Of a DNA stretch of 64,000 nucleotides, positions 22,390-32,218 are shown piece after piece (positions within the stretch are counted from its first letter, which is position 1; the number at the start of each line of letters is the position of its first letter). The notes beneath the pieces were generated by a model. It was not told where the DNA came from. It searched no databases and saw only the letters and a program-made list of their open reading frames with translations. This DNA comes from Cepaea nemoralis. Its lineage: Eukaryota > Mollusca > Gastropoda > Stylommatophora > Helicidae. The stretch covers positions 46,001 through 110,000 of the forward strand of contig JACEFZ010027929.1 of the NCBI GenBank assembly GCA_014155875.1, in the 5' to 3' direction. Position numbers and translations under genes: made by a program.

Positions 22390-22475
22390 ATACACACACA
22401 CACACCCCCCCCCCCACACACACACACACACAATGTGTGTGTGTGTTTGTGCGTGTGTGTGTGATGTATGTGTGT
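22390..22475. repeat. (CA)n-(C)n-(CA)n-(GT)n microsatellite
   Basis: CA repeats, a run of C, CA again, then GT repeats. The CA and GT halves could pair as a small hairpin. Confidence 0.95.
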
Positions 22476-22621
22476 ATATAAGATTATTATATTATAAAGT
22501 TCATGAAAGTGTATGGGTAACTGGACATTTTATTTCAGGGCACAAACTGCCTCTTAAATAATACCAAATGTAGCGGTCGTGAGTATGGAGCAGTTTGCGC
22601 ATGCGTAATAGCGATTTCAAA

Positions 22622-22720
22622 ATGGCAGTCCCTCTATCGACTTCCACTGTGGAAGAACAACGAGACGTCATTCTTTTTGTTTATTTGCTTTGTTTGGCCA
22701 GACGGCGTTTAATATTGTGA
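22622..22720 (+). pseudogene. Possible mariner transposase N-terminus
   Basis: A 32-codon frame begins MAVPLSTSTVEEQRDVILF. The EEQRxVIxF pattern is that of the first helix of mariner transposases, which starts the N-terminal DNA-binding helix-turn-helix. The similarity is lost after about 20 residues. The only other mariner sequence in the window is a 3' end at 60160-60482. Short, so uncertain. Confidence 0.35.
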
Positions 22721-22960
22721 AATCTACAGAAGAATAAGACTGACGGTTCATTATAGAGACAGGTGTTTAAGTCAGTGACACGCTAGTGAAAGAAATGTGC
22801 CAGTGACACGATATCAATCAACACCGGGACTTCTCTTATAAGAAGTATTGTTGCTGCAAACACCCCCACAATCATACTTCCGTAATTGTGAAATCTACAG
22901 AAGAATAATGCTTCAGTTGTGTGAGTCAATGACAAGCTAATGAAATAATTGAAGCCTGAA
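22714..22960. repeat. 171-bp-spaced direct duplication
   Basis: ATTGTGAAATCTACAGAAGA starts at 22714 and again at 22885. Both are followed by AATGACAAGCTAATGAAA-like text (first copy: AGTGACACGCTAGTGAAA). Two copies, the second incomplete. Confidence 0.65.
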
Positions 22961-22964
22961 GTGT

Positions 22965-23375
22965 GTGTTTTTTTCTTCTTTTTTCTTACTATCCAATAAA
23001 TATGTCACCTGAGCCCGATAATGCCTGAATTTACCGGAGTGGGGCTGGTGTTGAGAACTGTCTCCCAATCCGGTACGAAATATTTATCTCCAAGGGAACT
23101 GTATTGCTGAGATTTCCTTCCCCTCTCCAAACTCATAAACAAACCAGCTGGGGGTGCACGACCGTTAGTGGAATTTCATATGTGTGGAGAAACATGTTAA
23201 AGTGTATCCAGGTAATAATTCAGCACTTTACAGAAATACTACAGGCTGGTATTAATCCTAGACTGATGTTTTCTCCATAATTTCCTCCAAGAAATTATCT
23301 AGAGGGGTGAATGTTAGTATACAAATTACCCTGGTAAACAGGAGATTGCATAATGAGTGTCCAGCTCGCAGTAGG
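22965..23375. other. Unassigned DNA
   Basis: No coding or repeat signal seen. Confidence 0.5.
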
Positions 23376-23377
23376 GT

Positions 23378-23500
23378 TGTAGCTACCGCAGTCACCTTCT
23401 GACATGGTGATCTTGAGCTTAAATCCCCATCCAGATGTTTCATTAAAAGGGTTCACATTGCTCTAAGGTCGACCCAGCCTCATAAAATATATATCAAAAC
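23378..23500 (+). mobile_element. Possible SINE D relative
   Basis: GAGCTTAAATCCCCATCCAG followed by AAGGTCGACCCAGCCTCATA resembles the B box plus GGTCxACCxAGC body of SINE D at 25965-26100. The head is poorly preserved. Confidence 0.4.
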
Positions 23501-23751
23501 AATATTCCTGGAAGCCTCATTGATTGACAAGCTAGTCCTGACGTCGTCGTAATCAGGAAACACCATATGTTGTTTCTCTGCGTTAGCTAATGTCTGAGTG
23601 AAGACTTGCTGATGTCATTTTCGTGGGACGTTACAGACAGCCGGCCTTAGACTGACCATATCGCTCATCGAATATCCATTGTCTACAAATTGGACTGACC
23701 ACATTTCACCGGTACCCAACCAATGGAAATATGTATTTTAGTTGTTTGCTT

Positions 23752-24035
23752 CCTGTTTATTTTATGCTTATTTGATGTTTTTTACATGTTTTTTTCATGA
23801 TTGATTCTTATTTTTCATGCTTGTTTCATGATAGTTTCTTATTTGTTTCATGTTTTTTTTTAATGTTTGCTTCATGTTATTTTCGTGCTTGTTTCATGTT
23901 TTTTTTTTAAATGCTTGTTTTATGTTAGTTTCATGTTGTTGTTTTTTTCGTGTCTATTTTAAGTTTGTTTCATGTTTATTTTTCTAAATCCATATATTAT
24001 GTTAGTTTTATGTTTGTTTCATGCATTTTTTTTTA
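23752..24035. repeat. T-rich TTCATG minisatellite, left part
   Basis: Imperfect units around TTTGTTTCATGTTTTTTTC, with TTATGTTAGTTTCATG variants, repeated for about 280 bp. The same repeat resumes at 25306-25530 after a LINE-R plus W block, so the array was split by insertion. Confidence 0.85.
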
Positions 24036-24039
24036 ATGA

Positions 24040-25023
24040 GACGTATACGGCTCATAGCGGTCCAGACACTTGGTATAAGGCACTCCCATCCAATCCTATC
24101 ATGTGCCATGCCGATAAGCGTGGGCGGACATGTTTTGCCATCTCACTCGATCACCAGAGTCGTGGATCAGCTCCGTGTTCCTGTCTCGACCATGCTGCGT
24201 GGCCAAGTCATCCAGATATTTACTTTTAGGTTATCCCCTTGGTCTCCTCCCTTCGATCTTGCCAGCTGTCATCAAGTTCTCCAAGTCACGTCTAATGACT
24301 CTAGTCAGTTTACGATCTTCATTTGTTTCTTGAAGGACTTGCTCATTGGTTTTTCTGTACGTCCATGGGATTCTTTGCATTTTCTTTAGAAGCCACATTT
24401 CCACAGCCATCAGATGTTTTTCAGCTTGACTGCTCATTGCCCACGCTTCACATCCATACAGAAGTACAGGTTCTATGTAGCACTTCAACACTCTTGTTCC
24501 CGTTTCAATTGATATCTTTTTATTGGTCAGTATGTTTTTCATCTTGCAAAAGACTACCTTCGCAATGACGATTCTTGTCTTAATTTCTTCAAGGCATCTC
24601 GAATCAGATGTTATGACTGTTCCGAGATAACTGTACCGATTAACTTGCTTAAGAATATATCCATTTACTCGTATATCACATTGTGGTATTTCCTTCTTCC
24701 CAGTGACGACCATAATCGGTGTCTTCTTACTATTCAATTCTAACCCTAGTTGCTCACTGTGTGCAACAACCGCATTTACTAAATGTCTCAGGTCCTGTTC
24801 ATTGTCTGCAATCATCTGCATATCTAATGTTATTGATGTATCTTCCCCCAATGTTGATTCCTTCTGTATCTTCTAAATTTCTGAAAATATTTTCACTGTA
24901 CAGGGAAAAAACTATGTGTAGACATTACACATCCCTGTCTCACACCTCTTATAATAGGCTGATATTGACCTACATCGTTATCAATTCTGATGGCACTCAG
25001 CTGTGGGAAATGGCTGAGCGTCT
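24040..25023 (-). pseudogene. LINE-R (RTE-like) reverse transcriptase, 5'-truncated, long open frame
   Basis: The minus strand keeps a 206-codon frame (24231-24851). From its start it reads ADNEQDLRHLVNAVVAHSEQ, then IMVVTGKKEIPQCDI, YSYLGTVITSD, ISIETGTRVLKCYIEPVLLY, GCEAWAMSSQAEKHLMAVEM and LLKKMQRIPW. In RTE-like elements this is the region after the RT catalytic motif. Upstream, in another frame at about 24930-25020, VGQYQPIIRGVRQGCVMS is an RT motif B region (the RQGC signature). Between the two frames the FADD motif is destroyed (DTSITLDMQMIADN). The 3' end near 24101 carries the reverse complement of the family end (ATGTGCCATGCCGATAAGCG on plus). No endonuclease is present, so it is a dead but relatively young copy, inserted in a T-rich minisatellite beside repeat W. 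Confidence 0.85.
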
Positions 25024-25300
25024 CTAAGTCAAATCCTTCGGATGTGAGGGCTGCTACCCACCTCCTGCTCTTGGAGGTTTGATTCTGAGCCGCCAGCAAT
25101 CTGTAGCCTACCTTGTTCCAAATGTACTGGTTATCATCTCAACTAGAGTAAACAAGGCAAGGCTGAGAGAGGAAACATGCTGCATGGGCATCACATGTTC
25201 TCTGAATCCATGCCCAGGCATTGTGAGATGGAATTCTGGCCTAATTCCAATCCACATACTTTCGGCTGTAAAGACGGCAAGAACATGTTACGTCATGCTT
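25024..25300 (+). mobile_element. Dispersed repeat W, unexpanded copy
   Basis: Contains CTGTAGCCTACCTTGTTCCA, then GTACTGGTTATCATCTC, GAGAGAGGAAACATGCTGCA, GGGCATCACATGTTCTCTGA and CCCAGGCATTGTGAGATGGA. The same order is found at 40985-41200 (plus), 56400-56645 (minus) and beside the 27-bp array at 38363-38521 and 39175-39345. The family is 200-280 bp and non-coding; class unknown, perhaps a SINE or a non-autonomous LINE tail. Confidence 0.75.
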
Positions 25301-25305
25301 TTTTA

Positions 25306-25530
25306 AAAAAAATTGTTTTATGTTAGTTTCATACTCGTTTCACGCTGTTTATATGCTTTTTATGTTAGTTTCATGTTTGTTTTTTTCAAATGTTTTTTTC
25401 ATGTTTGTTTCCTGTCTGTTTCTTTTAAAGAAAAAAACTATTTGTTTCATGTTAATTGCACGTGTGTTTCAAGATTGTTTCATGCTTGTTTCACACTTAT
25501 TTTATGTGTGTACAGGAAGAATTGTTTCCC
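25306..25530. repeat. T-rich TTCATG minisatellite, right part
   Basis: TTTTATGTTAGTTTCATACT and related units continue the array interrupted at 24035. Short Phe-rich frames here (MFYVSF..., MLVSYS...) reflect repeat composition only. Confidence 0.85.
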
Positions 25531-25534
25531 CTCT

Positions 25535-25955
25535 AAAGGGTAAAAACTGTATTAAGTTATTAAGTTTTAATAATAATTGTAACGAACCAAATGAGTTAAT
25601 TTAATCTTGGGGTAGAGTGGGTTAAAGTAACAACTATCTCGAACAAACTGGTTTGAAATAACAGCCACAAAGAGCTAATGCAACAGACGAATAGGATAGA
25701 AGGGCCCATAGTGCACCCCACAACTCGAACGTTTTTGGTAAAAGAGATTCGGCTCCGGTGTCTGGTTCCCACTAGACCAGGTCTAAACTTCCCATGGTAA
25801 GATATCCGGTGCCAAGGAAGATAAATGGCAACGGACGGACTTTGGTGGATATCGAATGTTACAATTTTAAATTACGTATGCCAGCCACAAACACCTGCGT
25901 CAGAACGTGATGTATTTTAAATTAACTCAAGAAAAATCAATAATGTATGGGTATT
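25535..25955. other. Unassigned DNA
   Basis: No domain or repeat recognised. Confidence 0.5.
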
Positions 25956-25964
25956 GATTTCCTT

Positions 25965-26100
25965 TGGGAGCCGAGGTAGCGCATTGGCTTGCTCGCTTCT
26001 GTACTGGTCCGATGATCATATGCTCGAATCTTCATCAAGGCGTTTTAAAAAAAAAATATTAGCTTGGCTTCCAGGTCTACCCAGCTGTTGCTATTTTTTT
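25965..26100 (+). mobile_element. tRNA-derived SINE D, plus copy
   Basis: The head GGGAGCCGAGGTAGCGCATT includes an A-box-like stretch, and ATATGCTCGAATCTTCATCA covers the B-box region, followed by an A-run and CCAGGTCTACCCAGCTG. The homologous minus copy is at 9235-9368. Confidence 0.7.
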
Positions 26101-26367
26101 ATGGCCTTGAGAGATGTCAGAGCTTTTCCATTGGAGTTTAGAGGAACCTGGAGCATGAGAAGTACAGACTATTCAGTAACAGAGTTGCATATGTTCTTTT
26201 TGTCTTCCACAGTCATCGGTGTAGCACAGTTTATGGTTCTTTAGGTAGCATCGTCATCTATTGCCTATAGTTCTTTGGGTGGTAGGAAAGGGGTGGGTGT
26301 GTCTTGAGCGCGAGGAATTAAGGCCGCCTGGCTAGTGCAATTACTGAGAACTTTCTTTTTGCCCCCG

Positions 26368-26462
26368 GTAGAAATAAATCCACACCTTACCGAGGAATCG
26401 AACCTGGGTCTCTCGAAGTAGAACCCGGAATTCTAACTAATCGGCCAGCTACTCCTCTTACC
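26368..26462 (-). mobile_element. tRNA-like SINE head, minus
   Basis: The reverse complement reads GAGTAGCTGGCCGATTAGTT (A-box-like), then CCAGGTTCGATTCCTCGGTA (B box). No acceptor stem can be formed, so this is a SINE head or tRNA pseudogene rather than a working tRNA. Confidence 0.6.
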
Positions 26463-26712
26463 ACTGTAAAATAACTACTGCGTGGACAATAACAAGCTGA
26501 CATACTTGTTAGTAATATGATATAAGAGAAACCAAAGAACACAAGAAGAGTTATTTTGTGCAGAATGAGTTCAAGTTAGTATGAAAACACAAAGTAATTT
26601 CCTAAACTAGTGTGAAACAAGATACTTAGGAAAATGGAATTACACACAAGTGGGGAAAACAAAAGGAAAGCAAATACTGAAATGAGAAACAAATTAAGTT
26701 TAGATTTTTTAA

Positions 26713-26794
26713 CGCTGAGGTAGAAATTCATGTTGGACGTGTGAAATGTTCGATTCCATTTTACCCATCACCCCTAAACCCGTTCAACTTCTAA
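26713..26794. repeat. Segment Z left part, first copy
   Basis: GTAGAAATTCATGTTGGACG through CCCGTTCAACTTCTAA matches 28777-28860 with few changes. A LINE-H insertion interrupts the segment at 26795; it resumes at 27026. Confidence 0.85.
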
Positions 26795-26961
26795 TAATTG
26801 ATTGATAGATTTAGGAACCGACATCACAGCATTCGGGGCATTCCCATAAGCGCTCCGCGCCCATCCTCAGCAGCCAGCGAAGAGTTCCAACACTAATAGT
26901 ATCAGTAGCGATCTGATTATATGTCCGTCTCGCCTTTCCTCTGAGCGTTGATCGTCGGCCA
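26795..26961 (-). mobile_element. 5'-truncated LINE-H insertion with 14-bp target-site duplication
   Basis: ATTGATTGATTGATAGATTT at the left is the reverse of the (TCAA)n tail. Next come ACATCACAGCATTCGGGGCA (CPECCDV in reverse) and TCCGTCTCGCCTTTCCTCTG (RGKARRT in reverse). The flanking repeat CGTTCAACTTCTAA occurs at 26781-26794 and 26962-26975 and is perfect, so the insertion is recent. Confidence 0.88.
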
Positions 26962-26979
26962 CGTTCAACTTCTAAGAGA

Positions 26980-27082
26980 AGGATGATTAATCTGAGCCAG
27001 GGATGGACCTAATATAACTTCTCTCGTTCAACTTCTAAGAGAAGTTATATTAGGTCCATCCCTGGCTCAGATCAATCATCCT
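26980..27082. repeat. Foldback: 45-bp inverted arms around a 13-bp spacer
   Basis: The left arm 26980-27024 (AGGATGATTAATCTGAGCCA...) is the reverse complement of 27038-27082 (...TGGCTCAGATCAATCATCCT) with one mismatch. The spacer contains the same GTTCAACTTCTAA word as the target-site duplication just upstream. The sister segment at 28777 has only the right-arm orientation, so the left arm is an added inverted copy. Confidence 0.9.
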
Positions 27083-27200
27083 GCGACTGAGTCAACCACA
27101 CATAGCGGCTGCCCACGGTTTCACCCACACAGGATATTGAGTTGAAAGTTTTTGTTGTCCAAAGAGGATAATAGATATTCAATTTCATGCATCATCATCA
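27026..27200. repeat. Segment Z right part, first copy
   Basis: GAGAAGTTATATTAGGTCCA to GGATAATAGATATTCAATTT matches 28850-29010 almost exactly, including GCGACTGAGTCAACCACACA. Both copies end in CATCATCATCAT next to a LINE-R 3' end, so Z and the LINE-R tail were duplicated as one block. Confidence 0.88.
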
Positions 27201-27545
27201 TCATGTGCTATGCCGATAAACGTAGGCGGCCACGTTTCACCATCTCGACCATATCACGTGGCAAAGCCATTCAGGTATTTACTTCTCTGCCTTCACCTTG
27301 TTCTCTTCCCCTCAATCTTGCCAGTTGTCACCAAGTTCTCCAATTTATTTATTCTCATTACGTGTTCAAAAAGCTGTGACTGTCTACGTCTAATTTCTCT
27401 GATCAGTTCACTGTTTTTATTTGTTTGTTGTAGGACTTGGTCGTTGGTTTTTCTGTCTCTCCATTGTATTCTTTGCATTTTTCTCAGAAACTCCATTTCC
27501 ACAGTCATCAAATGTTTTTCAGCTTCCAAGCGTACAGTACAACAT
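27201..27545 (-). pseudogene. LINE-R 3' fragment, minus
   Basis: The minus frame reads AEKHLMTVEMEFLRKMQRIQ, WRDRKTNDQVLQQTNKNSEL, LFEHVMRINKLENLVTTGKI, ending EGKRTR. It aligns with the end of the LINE-R copies at 24040 and 9388. The reading frame is kept for about 80 codons, but the RT core is missing. Confidence 0.8.
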
Positions 27546-27609
27546 ATGGTTGACGAATACGTATAAAATAGACATGAATTTGAAATGGTAGTATTATCCA
27601 AGAGAAATA

Positions 27610-28370
27610 GTAGACAATGGCAGGCTGAGAAAGTAATTTCTCATTTCAGAATAGGAGAAAATATTATTGGCATCTTGTTGTCTTCATAGACGATAGTTTG
27701 TAATATAGAGTTATACCTTTCCATAGTACAAAGCCTCGGCTGACTGTAGCATGCAGCATGATGCCTCTCATGGTCTGCCTAGCGAAATTGTGTTCGCGTC
27801 ACATCTATTTTTAGAATTTTTAAGATGGTCTTTCTCCTTCTTCTTTGTACACTTTCAGATGTAAAATTGAGCACATTTTAAAAATGCCACTGTTAAGTCA
27901 AGATTGCTGACAACTCTATAGAGTTTTTCCTCAAATGGAGCTAGAGTAGACCAACATGAATTTCTCTGTTCTGCGTGTGATGGACACACATCCTATAAGT
28001 CGTAGAAAGGCTTGCGTGTTCCAATGACCTCAAGAACTATACAGATGACAGCGCAGTTACTGATATGGTCCTCTGTGTTAGACAGGTCGGAAGCGGTAGG
28101 GGTCAGACGAAGAGAGACACACGCCTGCAACTTTGTAGGTAGATTGGGGGAAGTTTAAGGCTAGGGAAAGCAAACCCCAAAAACTATTGTCGAAGTCTAA
28201 TGTATTGAGCCATTTTGACGAAACAGGGCAACGCAAATGACTTGATAATGTCACGGAGAGCAGTTAGATAATTTCCCTGTAGTCATCATCATCTTCTACT
28301 TTTGCCGTCAATCGTCATGGGGAGGAATAATTGTCATTCCAACCCCCTATGGATGACACTGGATTGTGTC
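27610..28370. other. Unassigned DNA
   Basis: No frame or repeat recognised. GATGGTCTTTCTCCTTCTTC near 27833 and nearby text could be very old LINE sequence on minus, but I cannot support it. Confidence 0.4.
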
Positions 28371-28378
28371 ATTCCGTG

Positions 28379-28561
28379 TTATAGTACAATGTCTTTGATG
28401 TCGTCAATCCATTTTCTTCTCGGGCGGCCTCTTGCTCTAGTCACAGATAATCTTTTATGTGGGGCCAATGCTTGTAGTTGATGGTTTTGCATTCTAACGA
28501 GATGGGCAAACCATTTGATCTTCTCCCCTTCCTTAAATGTGGCACAATATGTTGATCCCAC
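28379..28561 (-). pseudogene. RTE-like LINE C-terminal remnant, minus
   Basis: The 60-codon frame contains KIKWFAHLVRMQNHQLQALA and ends TRARGRPRRKWIDDIKDIVL. A WFAHLxRM...RGRPRRKWIDDI sequence is the usual end of RTE-like ORF2 proteins (WxGHVxRM...GRPRxRWxDDI). Different family from LINE-R. Confidence 0.7.
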
Positions 28562-28776
28562 TGTCTATCTGATAACAAAATATCTTATTCGGTCTCGGAT
28601 TGTTATCCGAGAAAATGGCACATGTATACGATACGCCTTACAAATATAGTTATGCGATACACCTTACAAACAAAGTAATGTAACTGAAATCATAGCAGCG
28701 GAGACACAAAGTGGGAATATGTGGTGGAAGCACACATGATTCGATGCCGTGCATTGAAACTGATCGGGAATGTCCC

Positions 28777-29043
28777 GACGCAGAGGTAGAAATTAATGTT
28801 GGACGTGTGAAATATTCGATTCCATTTTACCCATCACCCCTAAACCCGTTCAACTTCTAAGAGAAGTTATATTAGGTCCATCCCTGGCTCAGATCAATCA
28901 TCCTGCGACTGAGTCAACCACACATAGCGGCTGCCCAGGGTTTCACCCACACAGGATATTGAGTTGAAGGTTTTTGTTGTCCAAAGAGGATAATAGATAT
29001 TCAATTTCAAGCATCATCATCATGTGTATGCCGATAAACATAG
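28777..29043. repeat. Segment Z, second copy
   Basis: An uninterrupted copy of the segment at 26713-27240, without the LINE-H insertion or inverted arm. It ends in CATCATCATCATGTGTATGC, a truncated LINE-R 3' end, then changes to a LINE-H tail at 29046. Confidence 0.88.
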
Positions 29044-29045
29044 GC

Positions 29046-29074
29046 GGTTCCTAAATCAATCAATCAATCAATCA
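29046..29074 (+). mobile_element. LINE-H tail scrap
   Basis: GGTTCCTAAATCAATCAATC plus two more TCAA units is the 3' end of LINE-H (compare 10149-10172). Only the tail remains, so this is an extremely 5'-truncated insertion or a recombination product. Confidence 0.6.
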
Positions 29075-29224
29075 AGTTGGATGAAGGATAATGTTATGGT
29101 TACTCCTAGCTTTCCACTAGTCACTCAAAGCTGCATGCAATCTTGGCTAATCATATCCAAGACAATGTTGTATGGGAGACCCATGTTGTGCAAATAACAC
29201 AAACTTTAACTTATTCGGCACAAA

Positions 29225-29422
29225 ATGAATCCCCGTATCATCGTTAGTTACCCTATCTTCTTCCGCAAATTATCCACTATTGGACCAGTCCTTCGCCAAT
29301 CAGTTCTATGTTTGGGTATCTCTGGCAGCTCGTTGTATGCCCTCCCCTTAATATTCATCTCTGTCACTAATTCTCTTCTCTGTGTTTTAGGCCTCCCCTC
29401 TATTTCATTCTCTGTGGGGTAA
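29225..29422 (-). pseudogene. LINE C-terminal remnant, minus
   Basis: The minus reading includes GRPKTQRRELVTEMNIKGRA, then YNELPEIPKHRTDWRR and GPIVDNLRKKIG. The basic block plus DWRR with a short tail is RTE-like. The opposite (plus) frame of 65 residues is a shadow. Confidence 0.5.
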
Positions 29423-29439
29423 AGTTAGCAAACGCAATG

Positions 29440-29640
29440 TTATAGTCCCTACATCCCGGGTTCGAAGTCCGTCGCAGATGATTTGGGAGTAAATCGCTTG
29501 GCGTTGACTTTCACAATGATTTACTTGTCAGCCGTTCGTGCAGCTATGGTTAATTACAAACTATAAAATTGCCTAGAAAATCACATAAAGCGAATACTTT
29601 TTAGGTTTAATTCTGGCGTCCTGTAAGGAGCATGCAACTT
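29440..29640 (+). mobile_element. Diverged SINE C-like element
   Basis: A B-box-like CCCGGGTTCGAAGTCCG, then further down GGCGTCCTGTAAGGAGCATG as in the SINE C end (GATGTCCTGTAAAGGATATG). Intervening sequence is diverged. Confidence 0.45.
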
Positions 29641-29917
29641 AATATTTTGACTACTCCACGGGATCCAGTGGACGGGCTTTCTAGTTATGCAATTATCTGG
29701 GTTTCTCTATATGTTATATCCATTGCCAGCGTCTGTTTCCCAGGTTGAGCAGTACATCATATATAAATAATTATTTTGAATTGGTCCTTTCACACAGTTG
29801 TTATTGTACACCATTGAACATGAAGGCCAGAAGGGGCTACAATAATATCTTATCTTTACCCAGTATCCATTTACAAGACAGATAACTTTAAAGTGATATT
29901 ACCGCTAGGGTATCATT

Positions 29918-30640
29918 GAGTATCAGATGGGTCAGCACAAAATGCTGTTCGAAATGGAGGAGCGGGAGTGTACATAGAATACCCACATACTACTAGAGAC
30001 ACGGCCAGAATTCCAACAGGAAAGTACTACCATAACTATGATGCTGAAATTGAGGCAATCAAGATAGCCACAGAGAAATTACAAAATACCAGCCATGGTA
30101 CACAACCTGTGGTGATATTGACAAGTGCAAAATCCTGTAATAGAGGCGCTCCTAGTCTGGGAAATTGCCAGTTCTAAGGACACTACTTTCTGAACTTAGC
30201 TGATCGATTGGCTAAGGAAGGAGCAAAGGAAGAACCACCTGATGTGCCCATTACATACCACCAAAAGAAAAGACTGATCAAATCAGTCAGAAGGCCAACA
30301 AACCTTACTCAAGACGACTACCACGTTATGGACAGACCAGAACAGGTAATTCTTCTGCGCCTCAGAACAGGACACAATAGATTACGCAACCACATGTATA
30401 CACAATTCAAGATTGGTGACTCAGCCATGTGCACATGTGGTTTGGCGTCGCAGACAGCAGAGCACATACTCCAGGATTGCCCTAAACTACAACATATCCA
30501 GGCGAACCTTCTAGCCTAGAGAGACAACAGTAGGAAGATAAACTCTATGGACCGCTGAGTGAACTAAAAAAGACTGTTAGATTCATACAAGAGACAACAT
30601 TGCAGTTATAAACATATTTCAGGCGAACGAAAGAAGAAGA
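29918..30640 (+). pseudogene. RNase H plus C-terminal zinc-knuckle part of a jockey-like LINE
   Basis: The translation opens with SDGSAQNAVRNGGAGVYIEY (RNase H first strand, catalytic Asp in DGS), then NYDAEIEAIKIATEKLQ (catalytic Glu). The third motif is altered (VILTSAK where TDAK or TDS is usual), and an internal deletion or frameshift follows at about 30130-30190. It resumes with LADRLAKEGAKEEPPDV (last Asp in ADRLA) and ends with a Cys/His module, MCTCGLASQTAEHILQDCP. Such CxC...H..C modules after RNase H occur in jockey- and I-type LINEs. The 3' end has a GAAGAAGAAGAG tail at about 30625. Non-functional and 5'-truncated; a different family from LINE-H. Confidence 0.8.
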
Positions 30641-30649
30641 AGAGGTATC

Positions 30650-31660
30650 AAGTGATTTGCAGATTAGCACGCTCACCACAGCCCGATTGTAAGACTCCGA
30701 ATCATTCGCTAGTTGCAATCTTACACGTTTTCATGCTTTTGATCTTTTAGTGTCTGGTTAGTTAGCCGCGGTTCCAACTTCACGGTAAAGGGTCGCCCCA
30801 TTTATGCTGCGTTCCTGTGCAGGGTGAATATCACACAAAATTCTTTCCACTAGCGTCCATGTGAAAAGTGGAACAGACAGGAGTCTCGACAGACCAACAG
30901 CTCGCACAGGTATACTATGCATAATACCACTGCCAGAATGCCAACACAACAGTCATCGTCGATGACAGTTCATTACCGACGGAAGTGGCTAGTCACTAAA
31001 CAAACCAGCAGTCACACATTACTGTATAAGACAACCTTAGTTAGTTCAACGACCGTCTGACAGCCATTCGTGTTCACCACTATGTTGCTTGGCCACTCGC
31101 CTCGTCGTCCGACATCCATGCTTCCATTCGCATTCTTTCTTAACCACTACGACTTTTAACTGGAACATAATGGGTGAATATACAAACGAACTGGGTAAGA
31201 AAGGGGTAATGATACAGCTACTAGTGCTTCCAATCTGATTTTGACAAGGCCGTGGGTTCGTGCCGGAATACGATCAGCGTTGCCAGTAGTTGGTTGTGCT
31301 CAATATTAAACCTCAAATCTCGAAACAACCAAACAATTAATGATATTGTTCCAACCCATAAGTCTAAATATTCCCCAGTAATATGTGTACTTGCATATAG
31401 CTCACTAGAATATTATTTCCTTAATTCGCTGTTAGTGTTATTTGGCTGCTGGATTACTGAAGCGTAGAAACTGGTATAATCGTCTGGCAGTAGGGCGGCT
31501 CTGGGTTATATCCTTATTAAATTGGGATTCTTTCATGCCGATATGATCACGCGGATTTCCCAGCCTTATACACAGAGTGCCTGACCCAGTACAGGCATCT
31601 AATGCACAACAGATATCACGTCACCCATCAAATACCCTTTGTCAAGATACAATACGCTTC
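30650..31660. other. Unassigned DNA with a possible tRNA-like patch
   Basis: GGGTAATGATACAGCTACTA with GGCCGTGGGTTCGTGCCGGA (31204-31267) is faintly like a SINE head. No clear gene elsewhere. Confidence 0.4.
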
Positions 31661-31689
31661 GAACCATTTCTGCAGTCTGCCACAACGAC

Positions 31690-32020
31690 GCGAAAGCTTG
31701 GTCTTTGGCTTTCAAACTAGTTCCGGGGGTCAGTATGCCCAAAGAGATAACAGCGCTCGTAGTTAAATATCCTGTTTGCTGATGATGAGGTAGCGGGTTC
31801 AACTCCTACACCGGCCAGTTGGACTAAAATGTTGACTACTCGTCCTTGACTTAGAGACGTAAATTACAAGTACGTCTAAAGTCAGAATGGGTTCTCCTGA
31901 AGAGGAGGAACACTGGTAAAAGGGAAAGCTAATCAACATGCATTTTACAGCCCAGTGCTACTAGAAGTAGCGTTAGTGCAATGGACTACTCTTGAGTTCA
32001 AAGCGAGCGACGCGTAAAAA
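31690..32020 (+). mobile_element. tRNA-derived SINE B, copy 2
   Basis: B box in GGTAGCGGGTTCAACTCC, then GTTGACTACTCGTCCTTGAC, GAGACGTAAATTACAAGTAC, and the family end CTACTCTTGAGTTCAAAGCG before an A-run. Nearly full length. Confidence 0.82.
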
Positions 32021-32218
32021 AAAAATGGTTCCTGATAAGATCTTAACATTTATTTTCCAAAATATCCCCAGCAAACTGAGACTGCACGTCTGATTTAAAA
32101 AATAAAATATTTATTGTAATTACAATTTGCATCCATTTTTCTCTATTCCTGATGATATTTCTCAAGTCTATGATAATCAGTTCCTTTAGATGTTCTTCGT
32201 CTTCTAGGACGCCGCCCA

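Noticed and set aside
24021..24389. 122-codon plus frame over the LINE at 24040-25023
   Set aside because: A shadow of the minus-strand reverse transcriptase frame, which shows clear family motifs.
29918..30519. Considered as a host ribonuclease H gene
   Set aside because: The C-terminal Cys/His module, the missing third catalytic motif, the internal deletion and the GAAGAAG tail are those of a decayed jockey-like LINE.
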